DNA of 64,000 nucleotides from a bacterium (lineage in GTDB: Bacteria; Myxococcota_A; Bradymonadia; Bradymonadales; Bradymonadaceae). The notes under the pieces are model-generated. The model searched no databases, had not been told where the DNA came from, and was given only the letters and a program-made list of their open reading frames with translations. Within the stretch, counting starts at the first letter, position 1. Every line of letters starts with the position of its first letter. This document shows, in pieces, positions 1-11,411 of this stretch. The position numbers and the translations under genes are program-made. Location of the stretch: contig JAUIBR010000006.1 in the NCBI GenBank assembly GCA_030427705.1, forward strand, positions 62,001-126,000. The letters are read 5' to 3'.

Positions 1-726
1 CTCATGGCTCGCGCGCCGCATATGATGGATTGGGCGATCGACAAGATCACCAAGCCCGCTGCGGGTGGGAGCATTGAGCGCAAGCTGGAAGCGCTCAAAG
101 AGGCGGGCGAGTTGGTCCGAACGGTTGAAAATCCAGTCGCTTGGGAACACTACGCACAGGAAGTTTCTCGGCGCCTAGATATTGAACCGTCGCTCATGAA
201 AGAGTATATACAACGACCTAAATCAGTAAGTGACCAAGTTAGACAGGCCGTCGTAGACGCCAATCAGCCGCTCGAGTTGGGCAACGCCGAGTTCGGAATA
301 CTCGCCGTTTTGCTTGATCATCCCGAGTGGTTAGCAGGCTTTTTGACTGAAGAATTCGACAAGCTATTGTCTAGTGCAGAGCTATCCGACTTCCTAAATC
401 GATGTGCCGACTATTATCGGAACCACGAAGAACAGATTGACGCCCCAGTACTGCTCCAACAGATTGAGCAACCAGCATTCAGAAAGACGGTGGAAAAAGC
501 CCTGGTGTCGACACAAGAGCTGTATGTGTCCGACAAGGCCTCGCTTTTCTACCAAGATTGTGTCCGCGGCCTTAAGCGTAGCTGGGCCGAGCGGACGTTG
601 GTCGAGATTCAGCATGAACTCGACGACACAGATTTTGTCTCGCAACGCGACGAGTATCAGACGTTGATCCAGCGAAAAATGCAGGTGGAACGTTTTAAGC
701 AGTCGCTCGACGCACGCGCGAGTTGA
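1..726 (+). CDS. dnaG: DNA primase DnaG, C-terminal part (5' end outside window)
   Basis: The frame is open from the first base and ends at TGA 724-726, so this is the 3' part of a longer gene and not a short protein starting at the ATG at 4. The roughly 240 visible residues are helical, acidic and Glu/Leu-rich. They resemble the end of the primase core plus the C-terminal DnaB-interacting domain (for example HYAQEVSRRLDIEP near residues 49-62). The catalytic TOPRIM and zinc domains would lie upstream. In the family DnaG makes RNA primers for replication. The strongest support is context: the next gene on the same strand is rpoD, and dnaG-rpoD is the conserved macromolecular-synthesis order in many bacteria. 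Identity is inferred from C-terminal similarity and synteny. Confidence 0.85.
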   Translation, partial: LMARAPHMMDWAIDKITKPAAGGSIERKLEALKEAGELVRTVENPVAWEHYAQEVSRRLDIEPSLMKEYIQRPKSVSDQVRQAVVDANQPLELGNAEFGILAVLLDHPEWLAGFLTEEFDKLLSSAELSDFLNRCADYYRNHEEQIDAPVLLQQIEQPAFRKTVEKALVSTQELYVSDKASLFYQDCVRGLKRSWAERTLVEIQHELDDTDFVSQRDEYQTLIQRKMQVERFKQSLDARAS

Positions 727-850
727 TTATTTGATGATTGGATGAACTGAAGTTAGAGACGCGCAGGAATAACGCGGTAAATATGCGAGTTTAGCCACTT
801 TCGGCGGGCTCGTCCGCACGTTTCAACGGCATGACCAAGGAGACGACTTA

Positions 851-2641
<1,791 letters not shown>

Positions 2642-2734
2642 GGAGCTCCCGGGGATGAAACATCATCCTCGGACTCCGGTGAGTAGCCGGAGAAAGCAAT
2701 CACGGTAAGTCCGTAGGCTGGCAACCTAAATCGG

Positions 2735-2764
2735 AAAAAGGCGGTAAGAGAACTTACCGCCTTT
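2735..2764. terminator. Bidirectional rho-independent terminator between rpoD and a convergent lipoprotein gene
   Basis: A perfect 12-bp stem (arms 2737-2748 and 2753-2764, 4-base loop) carries the GGCGGTAAG/CTTACCGCC core. An A-run on the left and a T-run on the right let it act for transcripts from both sides. It lies between the 3' ends of rpoD (+) and the lipoprotein gene (-). Confidence 0.8.
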
Positions 2765-2780
2765 CGCATTTCTTGGGGGG

Positions 2781-2865
2781 GTTCCTAAGGACCTAAGGTT
2801 CTTAAGGACTTAAGCCTGTTTTTCTTGGTGTTCCTAAGGACCTAAGGTTCTTAAGGACCTAAGCC
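2781..2865. repeat. Two 36-bp direct repeats built from CCTAAGG/CTTAAGG elements
   Basis: Copies lie at 2781-2816 and 2830-2865 and differ at one base. The period is 49 bp. Each holds several near-palindromic CTAAGG and TTAAGG elements. The second copy ends exactly one base before the stop codon of the minus-strand gene at 2866, so both lie in its 3' untranslated region, ahead of the shared terminator. Confidence 0.85.
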
Positions 2866-4767
2866 CTAAGGCTCTAGGACTTGGTAGGAGCAGCGGATAC
2901 CGCCGAAGTCACTCCCGCGATCCAACCGGACGCCGGCTCCATTATTGTCGAACGTGAGTCGCCCGTATCCTGGGTTGACGCTATTCGAGGAGGCTCGGCA
3001 TGCGCCAAACGTGCCTTGTGCTCCGCTGAGCAGAAGGCTGTCTGCAGGCGTTACGGAGCGGCCGAGGGTGTCGGTGGTTGAACTGTTGTTTGTCGACAAT
3101 GTGCCGGCTTGCACGCGCTCCGTGCCGCCGAACTCCACCACCTGAACGGTGATGTCGCCGCTTGAGCTGAAGTCACTACTCCGGTCACATTCAACAGTGG
3201 TTGTATTGTCGAGGTCGCATTTGACATATGAGGACTGGACGTTGTTGGTTGCACCCTCGTAGGAGTACAGGACAACGGTCTTAGTCAGGTCGACGCTTTG
3301 AATCATCTCGGTGTCCGAGAAACCGCCGAAACCAGTCATCAGCACGTGTTGCACACTGAATTCGTTGTTGAGCGCTTCAGCGATATACCAGGTTCCATTG
3401 ATGCTGCCCGAGGACGATTGTCGCTCGAAGATGATCTGGTTTGTGCTCAGGATGTCAGCGCGAATAGACGAGACGCTGTGGCTGTCGCTCGAGCTTGTGG
3501 CTGAGAACGAGAATACGCTGAACGCACTGTCGCGACTTCCCAGCGCCATCGGGATGTTGACGGTGTCGCTACTGTTAGGATTGCCCATCGAGAACGACCC
3601 CGTCTGCACACGAACCCGAGTTGGGTCGAATGCGACGACTGTGACTTCGATTGTGATGGTCCCTGAGGATTGATCGCGCGTGGCGATAACCTGGTCACCG
3701 GCTCCGTTCAGGCTCAACTCAACAGTGAAGTCACGGGGCTCATCGTCGACGTTGCTCAACGACTTAGTTGCAAACGGGATAGCGTTTGAAACCGTCGTAG
3801 TGAGGTTTGCCGAACCGCTTGTGCCGGTCAGCGTGATGGTGACGTGTTCAATGGAGGTAACGATCGTGTTGGGAGAGCAATCCACAACGCCATCGCCGGT
3901 GTATCCGGCGCGACATGCGCAAGAGAATCCGCCGTCGTTGTTGGTGCAGACGGCATCCGGGTGGCAGTTGTCGACATTGGTTGCGCACTCGTCGATATCG
4001 GTGCACGTCAGGCCATTTCCGGTCCAGCCCGCATCACAATCGCATTGGTTGTTTGAACACGTTCCATTCGGGTCGCATGCCCCGCAGCTCGCGTTGCCGC
4101 CGCGTGCACACAGACCGTCGATGTTCACTTCGCCACATTCATAGCCGTACTCAGCGCAGACGGCGGCGTCATCCCCACACCCGCAGGTATTGGCTGTGCC
4201 CGCTCCACCGCAGGTTTGCGGCATGGTGTCGCACATTCCGCAGTTTACCGTGCGTTCAAGTCCACACTTGTCTGTGTTCGTGACGCCACCGCATGTCGCT
4301 GCATTGTCTGCGCAGAATTCGACATCCGTTTGGTCTCCGCAGGCACAGACGTTGTCGGTGCCGCCACCTCCACAGGTTGCCGGCATCGTGCACATGCCGC
4401 ACGATGGGACCGTTCGCATATCGCCGCAATTATCCTCGGCGGTAACTTCGCCGCAGTTTAGTACCAATCTCGCACAGAACTCGGCGTCGGATTCTGGAGC
4501 GCACATGTCCTGCTCCATGTCGTCCCCCATGTCCGACATGTTGTTGCTGGCGTTATTGCTGTTGTTGACGTTGTTGACGTTGTTGACGTTGGACGTGTCG
4601 TCTCCCATGTCCATCGCACGGGTATCATCATTTACCCAAAACCCGCCTTCGCATCGCCGCCCGTCAACGACCTCGCCTTCATCGTCGCAAGTGACATCAA
4701 ACCCCGTTTCATACGAGCACGAGGCGATGAAGAGAGCTGCAACGACGATGAGAATTCGCTTTGCCAT
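2866..4767 (-). CDS. Cys-rich lipoprotein with Asn-rich linker and EGF-like domain
   Basis: A 633-residue predicted lipoprotein. The signal peptide ends in a lipobox (FIASC, Cys17). A low-complexity linker with repeated NVN/NSN asparagine blocks interrupted by acidic DMGDD motifs follows near residues 55-90. Next come at least three repeats of the pattern CG..FC....CG.V...D.CG..R.V..CG.C, probably disulfide-bonded, and an EGF-like calcium-binding module near residues 255-295 (DIDECATN, GFSCACRAGYTGDG). The C-terminal half is beta-rich with no family I recognise. It is likely exposed at the outer membrane surface. The gene is convergent with rpoD and has its own upstream region next to the divergent serine hydrolase. 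Specific function unknown. Confidence 0.85.
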   Translation of the reverse strand: MAKRILIVVAALFIASCSYETGFDVTCDDEGEVVDGRRCEGGFWVNDDTRAMDMGDDTSNVNNVNNVNNSNNASNNMSDMGDDMEQDMCAPESDAEFCARLVLNCGEVTAEDNCGDMRTVPSCGMCTMPATCGGGGTDNVCACGDQTDVEFCADNAATCGGVTNTDKCGLERTVNCGMCDTMPQTCGGAGTANTCGCGDDAAVCAEYGYECGEVNIDGLCARGGNASCGACDPNGTCSNNQCDCDAGWTGNGLTCTDIDECATNVDNCHPDAVCTNNDGGFSCACRAGYTGDGVVDCSPNTIVTSIEHVTITLTGTSGSANLTTTVSNAIPFATKSLSNVDDEPRDFTVELSLNGAGDQVIATRDQSSGTITIEVTVVAFDPTRVRVQTGSFSMGNPNSSDTVNIPMALGSRDSAFSVFSFSATSSSDSHSVSSIRADILSTNQIIFERQSSSGSINGTWYIAEALNNEFSVQHVLMTGFGGFSDTEMIQSVDLTKTVVLYSYEGATNNVQSSYVKCDLDNTTTVECDRSSDFSSSGDITVQVVEFGGTERVQAGTLSTNNSSTTDTLGRSVTPADSLLLSGAQGTFGACRASSNSVNPGYGRLTFDNNGAGVRLDRGSDFGGIRCSYQVLEP

Positions 4768-4865
4768 AGGATAACCTGTAGTAGATTTCCTAAGATGATA
4801 GTCGTTTCAAAAGCATTATGAAACACTGCCGGTCCGCCTCCTCCTAAGCTGTACAGATACAAACC

Positions 4866-6104
4866 ATGAACAAACTCTCAAGTGGCAGCCCGGCAAACCT
4901 ACGTTCTGCTCACGGCGAGTATGCCGATGGCTTTGAGCCAGTGGTCGAGACGTTCGCCCGACATCTGGATGAGGGGACCGAGATTGGTGGGAGTCTGTGC
5001 ATCTACCATCGCGGCGAAAAGGTCGTCGATATCTGGGGTGGCCTTGCAGACATCGAGACAAAACGCCCCTGGGAAGAGGATACCCGGATCGTTGTTTTCA
5101 GCGTGACGAAGGGCATTGCTGCGATGGCGCTTCAGTTCTTGGCAGACCGTGGCTTATTGGATTGGGACGCGCCGGTCGCCACGTATTGGCCCGAGTTTGG
5201 GCAGGCTGGAAAAGAAGACATGACCGTAAGCACGATGGTTGGGCATCGTGGCGGGTTGGCGTTCTTGGATACGCCCGTTTCGATTCAGGATTGCATCACG
5301 CCGTCGGACCGGGTTCGTGAGGCGATGGAATCGCAGAGACCCGCATGGATTCCTGAGCAGAATCAAGGATACCACGCGCTGACTTGGGGTCTTTATGCGC
5401 GCGAATTGTTCGAGCGAATTGCTGATGAGCAACTGAACGATTTCCTACGTAGGGAGTTGCTTGACCCACTGGATTCAGACGTGTGGATTGGCGCGCCGGC
5501 AGAGCTCGATTCAAAGCTGGCGACGCTCTATCCGGCCCGGAAGCGGGAGCGTGTTCCAAACATGTTGCTCAAGGGCGTTTTGAAGCCTGAATCGACGGAA
5601 GGGCGCGTGTTTCGCGGGTTTCTCAAGCCTGATTCATTGCTCCGAAAGGCGTTCCTAAATCCGAAGGCTGACCCGTCTGAGTACAACAAGTCGCCCATCG
5701 TCCACTCCACCCTTGCATGGGGTGCGGGCTCCGGGTCAGCGCGAGGTATTGCGCGTGCGTACCTGCCGTTTGCTAATGGCGGGGAACATGATGGGACGCG
5801 GTATCTTAAGTCGGAAACGCTAGAGCCGCTCTACGAACGGCAGGGGTGGTCAAACCAAGACCTCATCCTGAACAAGCCGGTTGGGTGGTCGAATGGATTC
5901 TTGAAGGAAGAGCTGAGCGTGTTTGGTCAGGACACCGAGTCCTTTGGTCACGCGGGAATGGGCGGCGCGTTAGGTTGGTGCAATCCAGTCAAACAACTCG
6001 CCTTTGGTTACGCGCAGAACAAGATGGATTGGCGCATCCGGTCACCGCGTGCGGTCGCGTTGACGCATGCCATGTACCGCTGCGAACCCGTAATGGAATC
6101 CTGA
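4866..6104 (+). CDS. Serine hydrolase of the class C beta-lactamase / esterase EstB family
   Basis: 412 residues, the usual length for cytoplasmic beta-lactamase-fold esterases. The SxxK catalytic tetrad is visible as SVTK at residues 79-82 (VVFSVTKGIAAM). The second catalytic element is probably the Tyr of GYHALTWG near residue 169. The third box appears as FGHAGMGG near the C-terminus. No signal peptide is evident, which favours a cytoplasmic esterase or lipase over a cell-wall transpeptidase. The substrate cannot be told from sequence. The stop codon overlaps the start of the next gene by one base (TGATG), so the two are probably translationally coupled. Confidence 0.87.
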   Translation: MNKLSSGSPANLRSAHGEYADGFEPVVETFARHLDEGTEIGGSLCIYHRGEKVVDIWGGLADIETKRPWEEDTRIVVFSVTKGIAAMALQFLADRGLLDWDAPVATYWPEFGQAGKEDMTVSTMVGHRGGLAFLDTPVSIQDCITPSDRVREAMESQRPAWIPEQNQGYHALTWGLYARELFERIADEQLNDFLRRELLDPLDSDVWIGAPAELDSKLATLYPARKRERVPNMLLKGVLKPESTEGRVFRGFLKPDSLLRKAFLNPKADPSEYNKSPIVHSTLAWGAGSGSARGIARAYLPFANGGEHDGTRYLKSETLEPLYERQGWSNQDLILNKPVGWSNGFLKEELSVFGQDTESFGHAGMGGALGWCNPVKQLAFGYAQNKMDWRIRSPRAVALTHAMYRCEPVMES

Positions 6105-6388
6105 TGTCTGAGCATCACCCCAATATTGCGAAGCTGTGCAAGGACCTCGACGTCGATGCCCGTGGTTGGATTGTGATGGATGGGTTTGCACCAGCGGACC
6201 AGACCATCGGGTTTGTGTCGCTAAAGATGGTCAATCACATCGCCTACGTCACCACGTTGAACCACGACGAAGGTCATTACTCAGTCATCTGCGAAGAAGC
6301 TGATGAGAAGGCGGTGAAGTCGTCCTCGCGCGAGTCCAAGATCCCGTTGGACCGTTTGACCGCGGTGCTCAAGGCCCATCTGGGTTGA
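6104..6388 (+). CDS. Small conserved-looking hypothetical protein
   Basis: 94 residues starting MSEHHPNIAK. The ATG at 6104 shares one base with the TGA of the upstream esterase gene, which is why I choose it over a start 258 bases further upstream inside that gene. It looks like a small soluble alpha/beta protein (GWIVMDGF, IAYVTTLNHDEGHYSVICEE) with a helical C-terminus. There is no signal peptide or metal motif and I recognise no family. Coupling suggests co-expression with the hydrolase. Confidence 0.65.
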   Translation: MSEHHPNIAKLCKDLDVDARGWIVMDGFAPADQTIGFVSLKMVNHIAYVTTLNHDEGHYSVICEEADEKAVKSSSRESKIPLDRLTAVLKAHLG

Positions 6389-6482
6389 TTTAGAGTTTGC
6401 AACCCACATCGGGTTGGGGGTACTGAGGATCTACCACTTTTATTAGATTTCGCGGCTTTGTCGCACCTAACCTGGGTATCCA

Positions 6483-9400
6483 ATGAAGACACTACGTGTA
6501 CTCACCACAATGATGTTTGTGGCCAGTATGTTCGGTTGCGCGGAAAGCGAAGTCGCGACCTCGAACAATCGTTCTAACAACGTCAACAACACGAACAACG
6601 TTAACAACAGCAACAACGCCAACAACAGCAACAACGCCAACAACGTCAATAACAGCAACAACTCGAACAACAATTCGGGTTGCATGACGAACACGGATTG
6701 TCCGGATGGCGGTGCTTGCGATGCGGAAAGCGGCGTGTGCTTCCCAGCGACCTGCATGGACAGTCTGCAGAACGCCTCAGAGACTGGCACGGATTGCGGT
6801 GGACCTGATTGCGACGCTTGCGCCGATGGTGAAGGTTGCCTGCAAAATGAAGACTGCGTGAGCCTCTCATGCGCCAATTCAGTCTGCGCGGCACCCGCTT
6901 GCGACGACGGCATCACGAATGGTGATGAGACCGACGTCGATTGTGGTGGTGCAACCTGCGACCCATGCATGGAAGGTGAGACTTGTGCCTTGGGCACAGA
7001 TTGCGAATCAGGCAATTGCATCAACTCAGCATGCTCTGGTCTGCCAACCATTCAGTTCGAGATGGCTACCAGCAGCGCTCCTGAAACCGACGCGACGTTG
7101 GTTGTCAATGTGTTGGTTAGCACCGCTGCACCCACCACAACCGAGTTCACGGTTCCCGTCACCGTCTCCGGTGGCAGCGCAACCAATCCAGACGATTACA
7201 CTGTTGATGTCACCGAGATTACGGTGCCTGTCGGAACTGGCGACAACACGCTGTTCCCTGTGACGCTGTCACTGGTCGTGGATGACGTCGTTGAAGGTGA
7301 CCAGGATGTTGTCTTTGATTTGGGCACGCCTGTGGGTCCTGCGCAGCTGAACTCCGATGCCGCGGCCATCACGCACACCGCAACCATCGTCGATTCCGAT
7401 GCAGCTTCGGTTTCGATCAACTCGCTCGGTCCGGTGTCTGAGGCAAATGCCTCTTACGCCATCGAAGTCGTGCTCAGTGTTACGGGCCCGAACAACAACT
7501 CCAGCCTTGAAGGTGACCTGACCGTTGATGTCTCCGACCTCGCCACGGGTACGGCCACCGCCGGCACCGATTACACGGCCATCGGAACGGCGACCGTCAC
7601 CTTCCCAGCGGGAAGCATTGAAGGCGCACTCCAATCGGTCGCGCTTGATGTCGTTGCCGACCTCGAAAGCGAAGCGAACGAGACAATCAACATCGAACTA
7701 CAAAACCCACTCGCGCCACTGGCGACAGGAACGACGTCGTTGTCCGTTACGATTCTGGATGATGACCGAATTCTGACATCGAACGGACAGAGTTCATTGC
7801 TGTTCGAAATTGTGGATGCATCCTCAAATCTCTTCGCTCCAGGTCAACGCGCGTTGGCAGGAACAGACGACCCCGAAGGGGCGGCTTTCGACCCTGTAAA
7901 CCAGTTGCTCTACATCTCGGCGGACACCGGCTCGGACGGCCTCTGGGTGTACGATGTCGCTCTTGGTGAGCTTCGTTGGATCGGTCAATTCGGCCTCGAT
8001 CCCGTCGCTGTTGAATCGCTCGCATTCGATCCCAATACCAATACCCTCTATGGAGTCGATGACCTTTCGGATGTGCTTGTCACCATCGACACGTCGACTG
8101 GGAAGGCCACCGCGGTCGGCCCGTCGTTTGGGCCTCGAGATGTCGAGTCGCTTGCGTTCGATCCGATTACCAACACGCTCTACGGCGCTGACGACAGTTC
8201 AAACGTTTTGGTGACGATCAATACAACCACTGGTGCTGCCACAAATGTCGGCGCGCTCGGGTTCAACAATGTGGAGTCGCTGACGTTCGACTCAACGACG
8301 AACACGTTGTTTGGAATTGACGATACCGGTGATGGTCAGATCATTACCATCAATACGGCGACCGGGGCGGGCACTGCAGTTGCGGCGATCACCGGATTTA
8401 ACTTTCCGCTTTTCGATGGGCAGGGTTTCGCGTTCGACTCCTCGACGAACACGTTCTTCGTTTTGGAAGCACAGCAAGAAGCTATCTATCAGCTGAACCA
8501 GACGACTGGAGTCGTCACGTGGATTGACCAAACCGGATTCCACAATCTGGATGCACATGCTGTCGATGTCGCAAACAACCGCATGTTTGCTGTGCTTGAG
8601 AGCGATGACATGTTGGTCTCGGTAGACCTCACGACGTCAGAAGTCACGGCTCTAACCGCGATTGATCAGGCAATCACACCCGTCATCAACGCGATGGCTT
8701 ACGATGCCGCCACTCAAACCCTCTATATTGAAGATCTTGGAGACCTTTACACGCTCAATCCCAACACCGGGGTCGCCACCTTGATTGGTGATATGGGCGT
8801 CTTGACGGCCGCTAGTGCCATGACTTTCGATTCAACGGGCACGCTCTGGGCCCTCGATTCGGATGAGTTGTTCACGGTCAGCACCGCGACCGGAGTTGCC
8901 ACGCTGGTTGGTAACACGGGGTTCACTTCATTCGATGGCTTGGCTTGGGCGAACAACGTCCTTTACGCGACGCGTTTGAACGGTGACTTGTACACCCTCA
9001 ATCCAACAAACGGGCTGGCGACCTTCGTCGGTGAAACAGCATCTGATTTCACCGACGACCTTGCTTACGATCCAACGACGGGTCGGTTGGTTGCGTGGGA
9101 TAATGACCGCGAGTGTTTGACCCGTATCGACCCCGCCACGTTGACCGTCGAGACGGTTGGCGCGATTGGCGTGAACGGTGACGCGTTGGCGTACGACCCT
9201 GCTACGGACACCACCTATGCACTCGACTTTGGTTCGGACTACCTGTTCACCATCGACCTGGTGAACAACACCGCGACGTCGTTGTTTAATGCAGGTCCGA
9301 ACGTCTCAGGGTTGGCCTTCGATACAAACACCAACACGCTCTACGGCTTTGACACCACGGCATTCATCATGCTCGATCTCGCGGGCGGCGCGCCGGTATC

Positions 9401-9704
9401 GATGGGCGCCGCAACAATCAATGTGGAAGGGCTCGCGTTCGACCCCATGTCATCGACCCTCTATGCAACCGAGGGTGACAATCTCTACACGATCGACACA
9501 ACGACCGGGCAAGAGACGTTGGTGGGCGCGTTCGGAACGTGCACCGACGTTCAGAGCCTGGGGTACGATTCCCAATTGGGTGTGTTGTATGGCGTGGACG
9601 AGACGTTGAACGTCCTCGCGTCGATCGATACCACGACTGGTGCGTGCACGGTGATCCGCGATACCACGACCACTGGAGTCTTCGGTCTCACGGTGTTGCG
9701 TTGA
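6483..9704 (+). CDS. Large lipoprotein: Asn-rich linker, Cys-rich repeats, two Calx-beta domains, propeller-like repeats
   Basis: 1073 residues. The signal peptide ends near Cys19 (SMFGC). A long Asn-rich linker follows, then two or three Cys-rich repeats of the type TDCGG..CD.C..GE.C near residues 85-180. Two Calx-beta-like modules come next, near 187-307 and 308-430 (acidic turns such as DDVVEGDQDVVFDL and ESEANETINIEL). From about 440 to the end there are more than ten repeats of an AFDPxTNTLYGxD...TIDTTTGxAT type, most likely beta-propeller blades. This is a large surface-displayed adhesion or scaffold-type protein by architecture; no enzyme motif is seen. Its stop codon (9702-9704) lies inside the first unit of the adjoining hairpin array. 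Confidence 0.88.
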   Translation: MKTLRVLTTMMFVASMFGCAESEVATSNNRSNNVNNTNNVNNSNNANNSNNANNVNNSNNSNNNSGCMTNTDCPDGGACDAESGVCFPATCMDSLQNASETGTDCGGPDCDACADGEGCLQNEDCVSLSCANSVCAAPACDDGITNGDETDVDCGGATCDPCMEGETCALGTDCESGNCINSACSGLPTIQFEMATSSAPETDATLVVNVLVSTAAPTTTEFTVPVTVSGGSATNPDDYTVDVTEITVPVGTGDNTLFPVTLSLVVDDVVEGDQDVVFDLGTPVGPAQLNSDAAAITHTATIVDSDAASVSINSLGPVSEANASYAIEVVLSVTGPNNNSSLEGDLTVDVSDLATGTATAGTDYTAIGTATVTFPAGSIEGALQSVALDVVADLESEANETINIELQNPLAPLATGTTSLSVTILDDDRILTSNGQSSLLFEIVDASSNLFAPGQRALAGTDDPEGAAFDPVNQLLYISADTGSDGLWVYDVALGELRWIGQFGLDPVAVESLAFDPNTNTLYGVDDLSDVLVTIDTSTGKATAVGPSFGPRDVESLAFDPITNTLYGADDSSNVLVTINTTTGAATNVGALGFNNVESLTFDSTTNTLFGIDDTGDGQIITINTATGAGTAVAAITGFNFPLFDGQGFAFDSSTNTFFVLEAQQEAIYQLNQTTGVVTWIDQTGFHNLDAHAVDVANNRMFAVLESDDMLVSVDLTTSEVTALTAIDQAITPVINAMAYDAATQTLYIEDLGDLYTLNPNTGVATLIGDMGVLTAASAMTFDSTGTLWALDSDELFTVSTATGVATLVGNTGFTSFDGLAWANNVLYATRLNGDLYTLNPTNGLATFVGETASDFTDDLAYDPTTGRLVAWDNDRECLTRIDPATLTVETVGAIGVNGDALAYDPATDTTYALDFGSDYLFTIDLVNNTATSLFNAGPNVSGLAFDTNTNTLYGFDTTAFIMLDLAGGAPVSMGAATINVEGLAFDPMSSTLYATEGDNLYTIDTTTGQETLVGAFGTCTDVQSLGYDSQLGVLYGVDETLNVLASIDTTTGACTVIRDTTTTGVFGLTVLR

Positions 9705-9965
9705 GCTCGCTTTCGCTCGCGGCTGTTGAGCTCGGCTTTGCCTCGCGGCTGTTGAGCTTGCTTTCGCTCGCGGCTATTGAGCTCGGCTTTGCCTCGCGGC
9801 TATTGAGCTCGCTTCGCTCGCGGCTGTTGAGTTCGCCTTTGGCTCACGGCTTATGAGTTCGCCTTTGGCTCACGGCTGCCGCGCCGAAGGCGCTCAAAAG
9901 CCGCGCCGAAGGCGCTTGTTCGCCGCACCGAAGGTGCTCAATCGCCGCGCCGCAGGCGCTCCCCT
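9701..9965. repeat. Hairpin-unit array A, two head-to-head arms between convergent genes
   Basis: Seven units of 24-27 bp (9701-9878) begin TTGAG(C/T) and end CGGC. Four units of exactly 22 bp (starts 9878, 9900, 9922, 9944) run in the opposite orientation with the core GCGCC-TTC-GGCGC. Read outward from each flanking gene the units have the same polarity, so the whole region can fold as one long hairpin. The first unit contains the stop codon of the upstream lipoprotein gene, and the last reaches the lpd stop codon at 9964-9966. Confidence 0.9.
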
Positions 9966-11358
9966 ACATATTGAGCGGGCGGCCTTCGACGGACAGCGCG
10001 GCTTCCTTGATAACCTCAGCCAACGTCGGGTGGGCGTGTGAACTTCGGTAGATGTCCTCGGCGCTCGCGCCAAACTCCATGGCGACGGCGAGCTCAGCGA
10101 TGAGGTCGCCAGCGCGTGGGCCGATGATCTGAGCGCCCAGAATGCGGTCGGTCTTCTCGTCAGCGAGGATTTTCACAAAGCCGTCGGTGGATGCCATCGA
10201 CTTCGCGCGGCCGTTCGCCATGAACGGGAACTTGCCTTTCTTGTAGGCGATGCCTTCGTCTTTAAGTTGGCTTTCCGTCTTACCAACGCCAGCGATTTCA
10301 GGCTCGGTGTACACGACGTCGGGGATCGCGTCGTAATTGATGTGCGCGCCGATGCCGCTCATGCGCTCGACGCAGACCACGCCTTCTTCTTCGGCCTTGT
10401 GGGCAAGCATTGCACCGGGAATCACGTCTCCGATCGCGTAGATGCCGTCGACCTTCGTTTTGAAGTCGTGGTCGACCTCAAGTTGGCCGCGTTTGTTCGT
10501 TTCCAGACCAACGTTTTCCAAGCCTAGCTTGTCCGTGAAGGCTCGCCGACCAACCGAGACCAGAAGTCGGTCGCCCTCGACCGTCCGTTCTGCGTCGTTC
10601 TTGTCCGTGTAGGTCACGGTGACAGTCTCGCCGTTGACGGCAGCGCCAGTAACCTTGGCCTGCAGCTCAAACTCGATGCCTTGCTTCTTGAAAATGCGCT
10701 GTGCTTGTTTGGCGACCTCGTCATCGGTCATGCCCAGAATCTTCGGCATGTACTCAAGGACGGTGACCTTGGCGCCCAGACGGCTCCAAACCGAGCCGAG
10801 CTCAAGTCCAATCACGCCTGCACCAATGATGATGAGGTGCTCTGGCACTTCGCCGAACTCAAGTGCGCCGGTGCTATCCACGATGCGATCTTTGTCGATC
10901 TCGACTCCAGGAATCGAGATCGGCTTTGAACCGGTCGCGATGAGGATCTTCTTGGTTTCCAACGTTTCGGATGAGCCATCAGGCTTAGCAACCTTGACGC
11001 TGGTCGGGCTTTCGATCGTGCCCCACCCCTGGATGCCATCCACCTTGTTCTTCTTGAATAGTCCAGCAATTCCGCGGGTAAGCTGCGAGACGACCTCGCG
11101 CTTTCGCTCCTGCATTTTGTCCAGGTTGAGCTTGATGCCATCAAACTCGATTCCGTGCTCAGCCATGTGATGCTGGGCAGCGGTGAAGTGCTCGCTAGAC
11201 ACCAACATCGCCTTGGAAGGGATGCAACCCACGTTCAGGCATGTACCGCCGAAGGTCGAGTAACGCTCGACGCAAGCGACCTTCATTCCGAGTTGAGCTG
11301 CGCGATTAGCGGCGGTGTAGCCGCCAGGACCAGAACCGATAACTACCAAGTCGTACAT
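9964..11358 (-). CDS. lpdA: Dihydrolipoyl dehydrogenase (E3)
   Basis: 464 residues, full length for the family. It reoxidises dihydrolipoamide in 2-oxo acid dehydrogenase complexes, passing electrons through FAD to NAD+. The FAD-binding GSGPGG is at residues 8-13. The redox-active disulfide is Cys40/Cys45 in GGTCLNVGCIPSK. The NAD-binding GAGVIGLELG lies near 178-187, and the His-Glu active-site pair in HAHPTLAE lies near residue 443. The E2 partner (sucB) lies about 9 kb away on the same strand, so the complex is not encoded as one operon here. Confidence 0.97.
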   Translation of the reverse strand: MYDLVVIGSGPGGYTAANRAAQLGMKVACVERYSTFGGTCLNVGCIPSKAMLVSSEHFTAAQHHMAEHGIEFDGIKLNLDKMQERKREVVSQLTRGIAGLFKKNKVDGIQGWGTIESPTSVKVAKPDGSSETLETKKILIATGSKPISIPGVEIDKDRIVDSTGALEFGEVPEHLIIIGAGVIGLELGSVWSRLGAKVTVLEYMPKILGMTDDEVAKQAQRIFKKQGIEFELQAKVTGAAVNGETVTVTYTDKNDAERTVEGDRLLVSVGRRAFTDKLGLENVGLETNKRGQLEVDHDFKTKVDGIYAIGDVIPGAMLAHKAEEEGVVCVERMSGIGAHINYDAIPDVVYTEPEIAGVGKTESQLKDEGIAYKKGKFPFMANGRAKSMASTDGFVKILADEKTDRILGAQIIGPRAGDLIAELAVAMEFGASAEDIYRSSHAHPTLAEVIKEAALSVEGRPLNM

Positions 11359-11411
11359 GTTGATGGCCTTTATTCTTTGGGGACTTTAGGCGGTTTGGAT
11401 CTACAACACTT

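Noticed and set aside
4190-4774. 194-codon forward frame in the Cys-rich lipoprotein gene
   Set aside because: Shadow of the Cys and Asn repeats on the other strand.
9701-9965. CRISPR-like appearance of tandem units
   Set aside because: Units are contiguous with no unique spacers, each is itself a hairpin, and no cas genes are present.
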